This document shows, piece after piece, positions 23,339 to 35,686 of a DNA stretch of 64,000 nucleotides; the first letter of the stretch is position 1; every line of letters starts with the position of its first letter. The stretch is from Schizophyllum amplum (taxonomy: Eukaryota > Basidiomycota > Agaricomycetes > Agaricales > Schizophyllaceae): contig VDMD01000022.1 in NCBI GenBank assembly GCA_007026445.1, positions 1 through 64,000 of the forward strand, given 5' to 3'. The notes beneath the pieces were generated by a model, which saw only the letters and a list, made by a program, of their open reading frames with translations, was not told the DNA's origin and did not search any database. Both the position numbers and the translations under genes were made by a program.

Positions 23339-24774
23339 CTAGACAGACATTCGCCGCCTCGCATACGCCGCCGGGTCGACAATAGAGAACGTCGTCGCAG
23401 AGCGCGCCCTGCCACGACGGTCCTTGCGACCCTTGCCGACGTCGATCTTGGCCACCATCGCCTCCAGCCGAAGCTCACGGCAGAACATCTGCAGCTTCTC
23501 CGTCGCCTCTACGCGTTCCCGCACTTCATCCTCGTCTGCCGCCGCTGCCGCGTCATCCTCACACGGCGCCACGCTGACATCGATACGCCGGAGGTTGTCG
23601 TAGAAGCCTGGCCCCCTGGACGCGCGCATGCTGAGGAAGTCGTGTAGCGCCTCGCACACGTCAATCACGTCGTCTTCGTGGCATCGCAGCGAGAGGTCCT
23701 CAATCGGCGAGCCCGCGAGCCCCGCGACCGTGTCTACGACGCTCTCGACAGGGAACGCGGGCGCGATGTGCAGGCGGCGCAAACGGCGCAGAGGTGTGTC
23801 CTTATCCGCAAACTTCGGCTCATTCACTGCGGTGTTGAGTGAGAACTCTGCGACAGTGGGTCCCACAACAGCCATGATGCGCTCGACGTCGCCGGTGGTA
23901 GGGGCACAGTCGGCCGGCGCGGAGAGGTCGAGCATCTCGAGGCGGCACGCCGGAGGAGTGGAAACCCAACGCGCGTCGCCGAGGTGCGTGTCGCGCACGG
24001 TGAGCCGGCGCAGGCCTGGCAGGCGGAGAAGCGCGGGGAGAAATAGATCGGCGCCGAGTACGCGATGAGATGGCACGTCGTCATCTCCGGTCACGACGGG
24101 CACGTACGGCCAGGCCCCGACGAGCTCGGGCGCGTGCTGTCGGGATCGAGTGACAGTGTCTAGCTCGAGGTACTGTAGGTTGGGGATGGTCGCGGCGATA
24201 GACACGACGACGCGCTCGCTTCTGGGCCAGGGTCAGCGGGGTATACGCGCTAGTGGACTGTTCGACATACAGAGGCGCGCGCGCATCGTTGCGAACGTTG
24301 TTGAGTGTGAGGTGTCGCAGCTCTACGAGATCGGAGAAGCAGGGGATGATGTCTTTGGACAGACATCCTGCTGCCCTGAGGGTAAGGGTCTCTAGCCGGG
24401 GGCACTGCAGTAATAGCTTGCCGAGGCTGTCGGTGTATGGAGCCGCCAATGGGATCGTGAACGCGTCGTCATCGTGCATGGGGGAGACGTCTAGAGTGTG
24501 GATGTGGTGCATACGTTCGCCAGGAACGTTGAGAAGAAACTGTTCGAGCGCGAACTGGGTATCAAGCTTGACGAACTGCATGCTCGTCAGTGATAGCGCT
24601 CGCGAATTGCACTATCCTACACACCTTAAAGGTCGCGGGTATACAGAGTGAGTAGGTATATTTGTCCGCGAAGGACAGTGCTCGAGCATCTTCCTCATCG
24701 AGGACCTCAACGATGGATTGCTTGAGCTCGGCGGGCAGGTCGTGCCAGGCGCTTCCGGAGGCGATCGAGGCCAT
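23339..24774 (-). CDS. F-box/LRR-like protein
   Basis: Probably a substrate adaptor of an SCF ubiquitin ligase. Three exons, 24625-24774, 24271-24575 and 23339-24221, give 445 aa. The N-terminus has WHDLPAELKQSIVEVLDEED, an F-box-like start. Irregular leucine-rich segments follow: LEDLSLRCHEDD, LPGLRRLTVRDTHLG and CRLEMLDLSAP. The acidic run EDDAAAAADEDE is near residue 380. The second intron (24222-24270) was needed to change frame; it has a GTATGT donor and GCTGACC branch site. An upstream open frame continues to 25182, but the TATA box at 24858-24863 favours the ATG at 24774. The F-box is weak, so the function is inferred. Confidence 0.7.
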
Positions 24775-24857
24775 TCCGTCGACGATGCGTGGTAGGATAT
24801 GTGTTGGGAAGAATGAGGTAGAAGTTGGTGATGATTTTGGGTCCCGGAGCGGGCACC

Positions 24858-24863
24858 TATATA
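24858..24863 (-). promoter_or_regulatory. TATA box of the F-box/LRR-like gene
   Basis: TATATAGG on the - strand lies about 85 nt before the ATG and argues against the longer upstream frame as coding. Confidence 0.5.
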
Positions 24864-26776
24864 CACGAATCCGCTCCGAATTCGTCGTCCATGGAGGGCG
24901 GAGGAGAATGCTAAAATAGCCTCCCATCAGTTGATTCCAACGTGGATTGATAGGCGTGACGAGATCAACTGCCGCTTTCGGACGTTTGTCGCGCCGTTTT
25001 TCTTCTGTTCCGTCATGTTCGAGAGCGAGATTCTTGCTTGATGGTCCGAAGTGCAAGGACTCCTTGGGCTTTGTCGCGCCTCGCCCCGCCTTGGGTGCGC
25101 TGGCGACACTGGATCGTCCTCTGAGGTCTGCAAGCTGCGGGGGAACAGCAGTGACGCCTGCGGGTATCTGCGCCACCAACACCTGACTGGGCTTCTCTGC
25201 TCTACTCTACCGCTGCTCTACATCCGCCTGAAGGCTACTATTTGGTTTCATGCCTGCTTCTCCCGTAGTTGAACGTCGATCTGACGCACGACGCGCTGTG
25301 CACTTTAGTAGCCTCACCCTCGGCAGCGCCGAGTCAATGCTCAGTGCAAGCTCAGTGACCGTACTTTCCCCATGTCTATGCACACAGCTCATGTATACTC
25401 CGGTTAGATCTCAGCGGAGGCTACGAGCTTACCCCTTTCAATGCAAAGGGCTCGGTGGCGAATGCTACAACGCGACCTTGGGCAAGGCACATTCTCCGCA
25501 TTGCACGGACTCGACATCGCCTACCACTTGTCGAGACCACCGAGCTTCTGTGCCCGCCGACACCTCCGCACGAAAACCCACGTTTGGCTTTATGCGCACA
25601 TCCGCAACGCCCTCGCTGAATTCAGTCACCCGATGGTTGCTCTCTTTTCCTCGCCGACTTGCGCGCTCCGTACCGCTCGCCGGTACGCATCAATCGTCAC
25701 ATCTGATGACGACGATATCGTAGCTACGGGGTAAGTAACGCCGCCTGTCTGATGTTTCTGCACCGCTGATCAATGATACAGGCAAGGTCAGTATGGGTCA
25801 GTACAGCGGAGTATCAGTCTTGGTTTAGACAGCTCTCCCTGCGGGAACGGATATATGCCAGACTGGCTCCTGCATACCTCGAGCAGACACTGCGAGTCTG
25901 AGAGTATATGAATGTATGGCGGACTCGGCGCAGTACGTCGGTACGGCACGTCTCTGGAGGCCGGAGACATGTTGTGGACACGAGTTGCCCTGCGCTTAAC
26001 GCTGCGACTCCAACACACGATGCTCGGAGCCTCGTCGCCCGGTCCCACCTTCCGAATACCCTCTATACACAGCCTCAGTCACTGGGAAGCTGTGTTCTCG
26101 CTTTGCTCAGCATCGCAACGGGATCGCCCAGCCTAATGCTCGATCACTGCCCTCTATGGTCGCATACCGAAAACTATACATGCTACATAAAACTACGATA
26201 GGCCGAGAGCCCAATTGAAGATTTGTGGGTGCTCGTTCTAGCAGATATCTGGACTAGTACTGGGTCATCATGAGCTACTTGTGCATCTACTGTATAGTAT
26301 CATCCAGTGATAAACAAGTCTTCGACGGCGGATCACCTCGGCGGCCCAGAGACCGCAAAAGCAGATGTTGGACAAAGAGCACGTGACAATACACGTGCAT
26401 GTCACGCAACTGCGCCATGCGTGACGCGATGGGAACTCTTTTCTTCGTGGAGCCTCGTTCGTGTCCTGTGGCCACGGCATAGCAACACTATACAGTCCCC
26501 GATACTTGTCAGCAGTTGATCCAAAGTTGATCTGCGACTCGGGATGAAAGTCGCACGTCGTGATGGCACAGCGACCGAAGCTCGACAAGGCCAGAGTCAG
26601 AAGAGAGTCATTGACATGGTACAAAGATGATTGTCTACTCCAGTTACTGTATACAACATTGAACAGATATCCAAAAAAATGCAGTGAGGGTATATGAATC
26701 AGACCGATACAAGATATCCAAGAAATATGCCACCAGATTTTCAATTGTACATCTTCGTCCTCCTCCAGAACCTATA
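24864..26776. other. 1.9-kb stretch without a supported gene
   Basis: Open frames at 25250-25723 and 25441-25734 (+) and 26268-26744 (-) have no recognisable product. The right end must hold the RdRP 3' end. Confidence 0.4.
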
Positions 26777-29700
26777 CTACATCTTCGCCAACTTGAAGCG
26801 TTCATAGAAGGACATCATTACCGTCTTGCTGTACCCAACCGCGTCGGCTTTGATGTGGCACAGTTCGCGGAAGGCGACGTTCCACGGGAAGCGAGACCAG
26901 CCGTCGCCGACAATGCTGTTCGCGAAGGGACGTTTCTCCTTCCAGTCGTGAACGTATGCATATGATGCGGCGAGCCTGAATTGCCGGTCAGTCTCGAATG
27001 AAAAGAGATGATACAGATTACACGCACCGGCGAATGTGCGCCTCCTCGAAGATGACCTGCATGGCTTCAAGAGGCGGCCGGAGGCGAACTTCTTGGACAG
27101 AGCGCGTAGCTGGTCCTGTCGCTCCTCGATGCGCTTGTCTGTTTGGACGGTGTTGCGCTCGTCGTAGACGCGGTTGACGTGCGCCGCGATGGCACGGAGG
27201 TCTTTCGCGAGACCCGGACAAGTAGCGGCACGCTCCTCCGCGTCGACCCAGGGCTTCGCGAGATCCTTGTCGGAGGGATGCCGTTCTCGTAGTCCCCGAG
27301 ATGAAGGGCCTTGAACTTCTCGTCCATCTGTATGCAGAGCTTGTTGTACTCCTGCTCGGCGACGTTGACGAGATAGTCCATGATCTCCTTGCTGTTGCGA
27401 TGGTAAGGCGATCTCTCGCTGCGCGTGACGTATTCGTCGGACGGGTGCTCCAGTTTCTTTCGGCGCCGTGTTGACGCGAGCTCGCGATATTTGGGGCCCA
27501 CTTTATGGAAGTGCTTGTGGAAGTCATCTTGCCACGCAGCGCGAGTCAGTGAGTATCCGGTCTTCGCGGAGTCCATAAGAGTGTTAAACCTGCATACTTA
27601 GTCGTTAGCAGTCGTGTCGAACAGGATGAAGCAGCGTACGCACATGTGCGCCAGCCGCACGGTGCGAGGGTTAGAGTACCCATGGGTTATGATGGCGTTT
27701 TCGTGGCTGGAAGAATGTTATCACTCTCTTCGGAGACAACAAACATCGTACATACAAGGATGAGTACATGCCGAGTTGAGTCATGTCGCGCAAATTGCTG
27801 AGAAGGTATCTCTGTATTTCGGCTACCTTCCTCTCATTGTCTTGAACAGCGTTGTGAGTTCGAATGAATTTGTCGACGGTAGTATTGTCGCGGGTGAACT
27901 GGCCTTGAAGCATGCCGGCTGGAGGAGTCGCGTACTTGATGTCCGAGTTCTTGAAAGGGGCGACGATTTGCTGATCCCAGATGACGATGCACGTGTCGCC
28001 GTCGTAATCACCTGAGGATATTATTATCGTGAGTAATTGGAGAGCTTGAAATGAAAGAGGAATCAAGCTTACCGCCAGCTAGCAACTCCAACAGACGCTG
28101 CGTGGATGGGTGTGCGGACACGACGATAACATCCACATAGCTGGCCAGTTCGGGGTGGTCGACAGCTCGAACCTGCCAGCGTTGCTCATCAGTAAGCAAG
28201 TTGTGACGCTCCTCAGGCATATACATGCCTTGCGGACATCCGAGGGCACCTTGCACGGATTGCGGGTGATCTATGGGGGTATGAGAATCATTGCCGACGT
28301 CCCACAAATAAGCACGAACGAGAACATCGCCGACCACGATATCGGCCTCGAGGCCATCCTCCATCTTGAAAGCGGGACGAGATGCCTTGATGTGAATCTC
28401 ATTGGGTCCTAACACACCACAAGGGTCTACGTATATTCTCAGCGATCTCGCACACGCATCGCATGATCAAAATGTACCGGGGACGACGAACGCACTCGCG
28501 CTCTGCGGGACCGTGAACTTGATCTTCGAGGTGAGGATGCGTGCCCGGGATCGGTAAATTTCCTGGAGCTTCGCACGACATATCGAGCTGTTGTCCGGGG
28601 TAAAGCCTGAATCCAACAGCGACATCACCGTTTCCTCAAGGCGGCTGGGACAACCTGACTCGTAGTCGGGAACCCAGGCGACTGAGCGCCGCTGCAAACC
28701 GGGGTCAAATCCGAGTTCGTCGGGCTCGTCGTCATCGTCCTCTTCGTCGGCACACGGACGGTCGAAACCGCCACCGAGACCCGGGCGCGTGCTTCGCCGC
28801 TTGCTTCGGTGGCACGCCGCTGGCTGAGCACGCCACCTAGCCGTTCGAGCGTTGCCCAAAGCTTGAGCATCCCATTTGGGCCCTATCATAATGTCAGGAT
28901 CGCAAACGGCCGAAAAGGGGCTAACCCACCTCCCAATTCGTCAAACCCTCCATGACCTCCGTGATGCGCGCTCTGAAGAGGTCGGCGAGGGCTCGACGGG
29001 GTACGCCGTTGTCCTCGAGATTGCGAATGACTTCGGCGGAGATAGATACGGACGTCCTCATACGCGAAGTTCGCAAAAGGTCGATGGTCAGATGTGATGG
29101 GTGTTCGGGTTGGCCGCGAATCTTCAATTGAGAAGGGCGGTACGTCACTTGAGGGCGGTCTGAGATGGTGCTGTGAGGTTGTTGAAGTAGGAGGCCCTGC
29201 AATGATTGTCAGACACTTGCGCGCACATCGTGTCAGCTCTTTTACCTTCATGCCGCCGAGCCGAAACTGAATAGCAGCTGGTACTCCTTCCAGTGCAAGC
29301 TGATGGTAGATCATCATAGCGAGCGTCTTGTTGCACAGCCACAACCGTCGGTGAGGTCAGAGTTCGTGCCGTCCGTGGAGACTGATCAAAGTTCGTCAGC
29401 ACTGCCGGGCGTCGACACGACATGAGACTCACCGATGTCGGGCGTCTCAAATATGTCGCGGGGGTCGATGCGCGGACCAGGGACAGAATTCGACAGACCG
29501 AGTGCCATGCGGGAAGCCCACTTGCATAGCAGCTGCTTATCCCCCTCTCGCAGCGGATTGTGAAACTCGACGAAGTCCAGAAGGGATTGCCGGCCGTTGT
29601 CGATCGTGCGCAGCATGCCCGACTCGCCCATCGTCTCATTCGTGCAGTAGAGAAAGACGTTGTCGTCCTTGGCGAAGAACGCGCGAAAGACACGATCCCA

Positions 29701-30916
29701 CAGCACGAACGGCTTCAGGAAGAGATCGACCATCATGCCGGCGTTGCTACGCAGGATGTCCATCGCGACCTTGACGCGGATGAAAGCCGCAGAGCCGGAC
29801 TTGCGCGCGAAGCGCGTCGACGAACTGAGCGTAGCGTGGTCGAGGACGATGTGGTAGCCCGTGATGGGGCCCTTCCCGGACCTGTCCACCCTCTTGGGTT
29901 TGACTTTGAGTGGGAAGACGACCTTGCCGCCGTACCATCCCGGCTTGACGGTGCTGTTGCCGAGGCCAGCTTCCGGGTCGAGCTTGAGGGTTTCGATCTC
30001 GGTGTCGAGCTCTGCCCAGGCGATAGGAGGGATCTCTCCTGCGCGGAAGCGGTGTCGTCCGACTCGTCCTGTTCTGGCACGTCGAGAAGGATGCGGGCAG
30101 CGCGCTGCGCTGCGTCGGCATTGAGACCACGAAGAGCGGATAGCTTCTCCGGGGTGAGAGCGTTGTAGGTAATGCGCTTCATAGAAAGGAGACCTTCGAA
30201 ATGCGTGAGCCATAAGGGAGCACGATCGGGCGGCCGACCTACGGGCTATCTCCCACTGCACACCAATAGACAGATCATAATCGTCGATGGTTTGTTGAAC
30301 GCTAGGTTCCCATGCCTTGCGAGGGGTCAGCGCCATAGCGAAAGCATATGAAGAATAACTTACTAGCAATACAACGTCATCATTGTCGGTGGACGGCCCC
30401 GCCGACGAGCCTTCTTCTATCTTGACAGTCTTCGCTGAGCGCCACAGCATCTCCGGCTCCTCATCTAGACCATCCTTTTGCTTTCTCTTCCTTGCGAGAG
30501 GCGATGGCGCTGGGCAAATCATTAGGGTCTCGTCGCCAGCGTAAGCGGGGCAGACACTCACATTCGAGCGCCGGCATCTTTACCCCCTGACGGTTTGTGG
30601 AGTCACTGAATTGACTGACAGCAGTCTGACATTCGAGATGAGACTATAGTATACCATAGCAGAGAAACCGACTTACAGAGGAGCCCGAGCTCGATGGTGG
30701 CTCGAGCAAGTCACTTATACTACCATCGTATGTCTGCGACGGTATTGTATCTGCAGAGATCATGAGTTACTCCACATAGGTGCATGGACGTCAGTACTTA
30801 CTCTCGTAGTAGAACTTGTCGCCTGCAATTGCATGGTCAGCGGCGCTCAGGACGACACCTTTATCGACAAACGCACCATCCGCAGGAGGACGGTCGTCCT
30901 TGGAGCGAAAAGGCAT
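26777..30916 (-). CDS. Cellular RNA-dependent RNA polymerase (QDE-1/SAD-1 type), five frame breaks
   Basis: Makes double-stranded RNA for RNA silencing (quelling or repeat-induced small RNAs). Sixteen exons, from 30802-30916 to 26777-26975, give about 1118 aa after frame repair. Core blocks: FAKDDNVFLYCTNE, LTDGCG, VTYRPSQLKI, then VLITRNPCKVPSDVRK-VRAVDHPEL, and the catalytic GGDYDGD near residues 757-763, with the three aspartates intact. The C-terminus is DAVGYSKTVMMSFYERFKL. Intron 28173-28228 has a GC donor (GCATGT). Single bases appear to be missing near 30036-30041, 29339-29340, 28780-28782, 27270-27272 and 27077-27081, each in or beside a G/C run. There are no substitution stops. The nuclear localisation-like KRKQK lies in the N-terminal part. 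Confidence 0.88.
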
Positions 30917-31701
30917 GGTTGCTAGCACTTGAAGACCGAGCGAGGATATCGAGAAATAAAGAAGAATAGATCACAAACAACAAGATGTGGGCGACTGAGG
31001 GGAAAGAACGATGGGTTCGGGTAGAGGTGTCGCGGGAGTTTATATACGAAGGATCAGCTGGCACGTGAGTTCTTGAGTTGTTCTCCTTGCGTGAGAAGAT
31101 GTTCAATGTTCATGGGAGAAAAGGCGTCGAGAATCCATCGAGGTACGTTCAACCGAAACCATCCAGCGCGTCGATGGTGGGAATCAACATCACTTTTCGA
31201 CAACGAACTTTGCATCGCGGTCACGTGATCAATCTCCCGGTAGTTTCCGGTCTGCATGTTGATATCCGGTCGCGCTACAGTCGCTATCTCAGCCGTCCAT
31301 GGCGCTTGGATGGCATCCTTTGGACGCACCGCCTCAACTTTCGCAAAGACAAACTGGGAGCAGTAGCGCTTTGAACAGTCCATTTGCTTGTGCGTTGAAG
31401 TTCATGTTCGAGTTTTCTCCGTGTGAACCATGCGAGTTTAACAGACGAACGCGCGGTCGTCTGACTTCTTGTGCAGCCTATCTAGGCGCCGAAGTCCATC
31501 GATGCATCGATTGCGCTTGAGTTGAAATGGTCGACATTGAAAGACTGTTACGCAGACGGTATTGAACACGTCGGCCTTGTAAGGAGTCAATTTGTTGAGC
31601 TCCAGAAGTTCGGAACAACTTGCTGCTGACTGGAACGTTGACCTTGATGTTCTGAGGCCTGTGCGTCTCAATCTTCGAGCAAACGTATAGCAAAAACCTC
31701 G
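30917..31701. other. Promoter region of the RdRP gene
   Basis: Apart from the TATA box nothing is supported. It also carries the 3' end of the RRG7-like gene at its right edge. Confidence 0.4.
31039..31046 (-). promoter_or_regulatory. TATA box of the RdRP gene
   Basis: TATATAAA on the - strand lies about 125 nt before the ATG at 30916. Confidence 0.45.
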
Positions 31702-32468
31702 TCATTCACGAACGTCCATCTCCGGTATCCAGCTCTCGAGCTTGTGACCTCGCCAGTAGAGGCCTGCTCTTCCTGCCGGCGTCCACGACCCATCGGCACC
31801 TTGACCTCCTCCGTTCAGACTCATCTCCCAGCGGACTTCCATATCTCCACCCAGCATTTGCGACAGCGTATGGTTCATGACTACTGAGCCCACTGAACTT
31901 GCGTTGGTAGCTTCTCGATAATCTGCAGCGTCAACAAATGGAGTGGGTCTTGATATTGGTGGAAGATGTAGGAGGAGGAAGGGGACGGTTGATGACATGG
32001 CTCGTAGCAGCGTTGACTTTGTGAAGGGCGATTCGGAGATGAAGAGCGCGACGAGTGCGGGTTCAATCACCCTTCCTGCACCGTGTACGTCGTCAGCGTC
32101 CGAAGGGGGGTGATTTGAGCGACTAGAAAGGACGTTGTGCGGAGGGGCACCGTGGTACTGGTAAAGTACGCCCTCCATTTCGCGCACGTAGTTTGGGCCA
32201 TCTTCTTCTTCTCCGCTTTGCATTGCGCGAGAATACGCAGTCGGCGCCTCGGTGTAGAGTGCACATGAGAGATATCCGTTGCATGTGGTAGCCACCACCA
32301 GCCGGTAAGGTCGACGCCGCCGTCGGATCTGCCGCCCACTCTGCGCAAGGACATCGAGAGCTGCTCGCGTGCGACAGCTAGTGAGCGCTCTTCAAACGCC
32401 GTGCCTTTTGCGACAGTCGTCTGAGCAGCGCGTGCCGCCGTCTGTATACGTCTCGTCCATGCGGGCAT
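31702..32468 (-). CDS. RRG7: RRG7-like mitochondrial protein (nuclease fold), one frame break
   Basis: Member of the fungal family required for respiratory growth that carries a restriction-endonuclease-like fold. The single exon gives about 255 aa after one frame repair. Motifs in order: GTAFEERSLAVAREQL, RRVGGRSDGGVDLTGWWWLP (the G-D-G-D-L catalytic-type block), LRILAQCKAEKK, and after the break GPNYVREMEGVL. The arginine/alanine-rich N-terminus (MPAWTRRIQTAARAAQTT) looks like a mitochondrial presequence. The frame break near 32195-32199 is one missing base in GGGCC, between QCKAEKKKM and PNYVREMEG. An upstream in-frame GTG extension was not used. The start is the first ATG in frame. Nuclease activity has not been shown for the yeast family member as far as I recall. 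Confidence 0.7.
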
Positions 32469-32822
32469 GAGAGTCTGAAGAAAGCCGGAGGACCACAGTC
32501 CATCAGCCTGCGGCACCGATCAGTGACTTGATCGTGGATCTCTACCGGCAGATTCCGGACATTGAACTTTGGCTCGAGTTTGCTACAGGTTTGCTATACC
32601 TTTGTTCTTAACGAAACGGCGGAGTATCACAATTCTGGAAAACTTGAATCCAGAGCATGAAGCTGAAGAACTACATCGCGCCAACCTCCCCCAACCCGGC
32701 GGGAGCCGTGGAAAGCCCATGTTTTCTACAATAAACAAATGTAATCTGCAGAATGAAAAGGGGGGTATGGAATCGGTAGTCAGATCTAGTCAGAGATGCT
32801 GTCCATATACACGTTACAATCG

Positions 32823-33985
32823 CTAGGCCTGCTCGAAAGCCTTCACCTGCTCCTCCAACCAATTCCAGACTTCCTCCGCAAGCTTCTCATTCTGGGCTGC
32901 GGGGTTCGTTACGGTGAGGCGCGCCCATACGCTGGCATACTGTGACGAAAGTGAGCCGATGGCCACTTCAATGTCTTATCGTGTTTCGCACCTTCCCATT
33001 CCACTCGAGAGCCTCGGGCGTCGTCCCCGCACGCAATGGCGTAAGCGCGCCGTAGCTCGCCGGCCAGGTGTGCGGCGACCATTGCTGCGAACGATCAGCA
33101 AAGATGTTGGGATTCACGCAAGCTTGTCTCTGCTCACCCAGATGCGCTGCACGATCCCAGCCGAGTTCTGCGTAATACCAGTCTTGAGCTGTCCGGGATG
33201 CACCGCGACGGAGACGATGCCCTGCGCGCCGTACCGCCGGGCGAGCTCGTTGGATAGCAGGATATTGCCGAGCTTGCTCTGCGAGTACAGGCCGTCCTTT
33301 GACATCTTTTTGCGCTTCGGCGTGTCCTTCATCGTCTCCAAGTCGACTGTGTCCACCAGCCAGTGCATCAGGGACGAGGTGTGAATGATGCGCGCGTGCT
33401 TGTTGGGGGACGTCTTGGCGGTCTCGAGCAGGAGGGGGAGGAGGAGTTTGGTGAGGTAGAAGTGGCCGAGGACGTTGGTGCCGAACTGGGCGTCGTAGCC
33501 CTGCGCGGTGAGCAGGTTCATGGGGGTCATCATGATGCCGCCGTTGGCGAAGAGGACGTCCAGCTGCTTTTCTTGTCTGCGGGTGCGGGGTGGGTGAGCG
33601 GGGGGCGAGAACGACGGCGTGTGGCGCACCTCAAATACTCGTCCGCGCACTCCTTCACGGACTTGAGGTCGGCGAGGTCGAGGCGGATGAAGCGCGCCTC
33701 CTTGCCGGTGAGCTCCTTGAGCTCCTTGATCGTCTCATCCGCGCTCTTCTGGTTGCGGCAGAGCATGTACACAGTCGCGTTGCGCTGGAGGAGAACTTTG
33801 CAGACCTCCTTCCCGACGCCTGTTGCAACAGAGCTTAGCGCAATGAAGACACACCTGGACACGATACGCACCGCTATTCGCGCCAGTGACCGCCATGACG
33901 CGCCCCGTCAAGTCGGGGACGCTGTCCACGCTCCAGTCGGCTTGGAGGGGAACGTCTCGCAGATCATCTGCTTGAACTTGCTCAT
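32823..33985 (-). CDS. Short-chain dehydrogenase/reductase, one frame break
   Basis: NAD(P)-dependent oxidoreductase of the retinol-dehydrogenase-like group. Five exons: 33872-33985, 33630-33819, 33138-33576, 32992-33084 and 32823-32939, giving 317 aa after repair. Motifs: cofactor block VTGANSGVG, the acidic/basic pair in LCRNQKSADE, FANGG (equivalent to NNAG), the serine region IIHTSSLMHW, and active-site YSQSKLGN with HPGQLKTGI after it. One C appears to be missing in the CCCC run at 33947-33950, between ETFP and LQADWSVD; without it the first 13 residues are out of frame. The start matches the family N-terminus (M-x-K-F). Substrate unknown. Confidence 0.85.
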
Positions 33986-34054
33986 GGTGTGCTATGTGTG
34001 CGGGAAGGTGTAGGGGATCTTGTGTGAGGCTTGTGTGCATGCTTGCGGTAGTTA

Positions 34055-34062
34055 CTTATATG
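34055..34062 (-). promoter_or_regulatory. TATA box of the short-chain dehydrogenase gene
   Basis: CATATAAG on the - strand lies about 72 nt before the ATG at 33985. Confidence 0.4.
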
Positions 34063-34560
34063 TAGAGAACTGTTGTGCACGGCCGCAGAGTGGATGCGAC
34101 GCGTAATTCTGCGGCTTGTGTGGCCTCTGGGCGAGACAGGTTGTGGTACATAATAGCGAGGGGGAGGGCTGGGGAGGGGCGGGTATTATCCGCCATAAGA
34201 GGTAGAAACCTCGGGCATCGGGAATCTGGGCTGGCGGCCCCTAAGGTTGAGGCCGCAATCTCCCTGGCGCTGAGCGCGACAGGAGCCTGGCGGTATTTCA
34301 TTGTCGCCCGTCAGCAGGTTAGCACTCGCCGTCCATGCTGAGCATATCAGCACTAGCTTGGCGGCTTCCAGCTGGCGAACGCTGAAAGCACGCGAACATC
34401 GGTACAGACCTCACCGGCTCGTCGCAAGGCTATTATTGTTTGTATGTACGATACAAGTTGTCCTATAGTTGTCCGATAAATAAGCAGACGATAGCGCGGA
34501 AAAGAACAAGAAAACATGCAGGACGGAATATATAGTGAGAGGAATCCATCATCCTCATAG

Positions 34561-35618
34561 TCAGTCTAACCAGCAGCCTAAGCCTGCGGCACCCCTGTCC
34601 AGCCATTCGGCTTCCCGACGCAGACACTCCTTCTCCCCTCGTCGGTGCTTGGAGGTGGGCACGTGCGGCTCCAGGACGTGGAAGCGAGAGTCAGAGGCGG
34701 CCGCCTTCTTCCATGCCTCCAGTTGCTGACGGTAGATAGGATGATGGTCCATGGCCGGAGGCGCGGGCGGTGCGGGCGGCGGCTCGACGATGAAGGTCCG
34801 CAACGTCGGCGGCACGCGAGCGGGTACGTCTGAAAGCTCGGAGTCGGCCCCCATGGTGAAGGGGTTGCACTGCGACAACGACAGGCGCAGGTGGGTGAGC
34901 GCGGGGGCGACGCTGGGCAGCCCCTTCGGCCCGAACAACCCGTGGGGACATGCGCCACGCTCGACAAGTGCAGCCGCTCCAGCACGGGGTATGAGGTCTC
35001 CGCCGGCAGCGTGAGGTCCGCGGGCGGGGGCAGGAGGATGGGGGAGTGGTGCACGTCGAGCTCGACGAGGTGGGGGAATGTGTAGGGCAAGGGGAAGGGG
35101 ACCTCCGCGTGTTCCGAGTGGATGCTGAGCCGCTCGATGGTGGGCGCGACGAGTTTGATGAGCTTGATCATCGCCTTCGACTTGTCCTCGCGGTACTGCT
35201 GCGCGCGCGTCGCGGCGATGTTGACCGAGTTGAATGCGTCGCCGAAGTCGAGGATGGTGCCGCCCATGCCTGGATGACCGGGCGCGCCGACGGTGATGCC
35301 CATGATCTCTGGTGGGACAATGACGACCCCGCGCCGGATCCACTCCATGAGGCTTTGGTTGCGCTTGGTGTCGAGTAGGTCGCTGCTGCTGATGTATAGG
35401 TCCTTGACCCGGCGCACGACCGATGGGTTGGCTTCGAGGAAGGAGAGGAAGCCGGTGATTTCGTCGTAGCCGACCAGGGAGATGGACTGGTATCTGACTG
35501 GTGCCGACGTGTTGTGGATGTACTTCGAGACGAGGGAGAGAGCACGGCCTGTACGGCCATCGTCCGTGCAGGCGAAAGAGAAGATGTGCGTCCAGAGTTC
35601 GGCAGGGATGCGCTGCAT
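34561..35618 (-). CDS. F-box protein, Agaricomycete-specific family, one frame break
   Basis: Single-exon gene, about 352 aa after repair. The start MQRIPAELWTHIFSFACTDD followed by GRTGRALSLVSKYI is the F-box signature of a large family expanded in mushroom-forming fungi. The rest is irregular leucine-rich (LVELDVHHSPI, LERLHLSS, LTHLRLSLSQC) and a charged C-terminus ends in AAGLGCWLD. One C appears to be missing in the CCCC run (forward GGGG 34944-34947), between HVP and GLFGPKGLP. Without it the last third reads as an arginine-rich frame. A TATA box is present upstream. It is likely an SCF adaptor; the target is unknown. Confidence 0.78.
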
Positions 35619-35678
35619 GATGTGATGTAGGTGCAGAGGACTGCTGGTTGTTGTGCTGCCAAGTCACTAGCAGCGGCT

Positions 35679-35686
35679 TATATAGA
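35679..35686 (-). promoter_or_regulatory. TATA box of the F-box gene
   Basis: TATATAAG on the - strand lies about 65 nt before the ATG at 35618. Confidence 0.5.

Noticed and set aside
24222..24270. Frame break in the F-box/LRR-like gene
   Set aside because: Explained by a 49-nt intron with consensus GTATGT donor and GCTGACC branch site.
24775..25182. N-terminal extension of the F-box/LRR-like protein to an upstream ATG
   Set aside because: A TATA box lies inside the extension at 24858-24863 and the extension has no conserved sequence.
30194..30242. Frame break in the RdRP at EIA/LLSMKRITY
   Set aside because: Explained by a normal 49-nt intron with a GTAGGT donor and AAG acceptor, so it was not counted as an indel.
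26777..30916. RdRP as a decayed pseudogene
   Set aside because: All breaks are single-base indels, most at G/C runs, catalytic residues are intact and no substitution stops were seen; assembly error is the simpler reading.
35168..35667. Long alternative frames opposite and within the F-box gene
   Set aside because: Arginine- and serine-rich shadows of the real frame, which carries the F-box signature.
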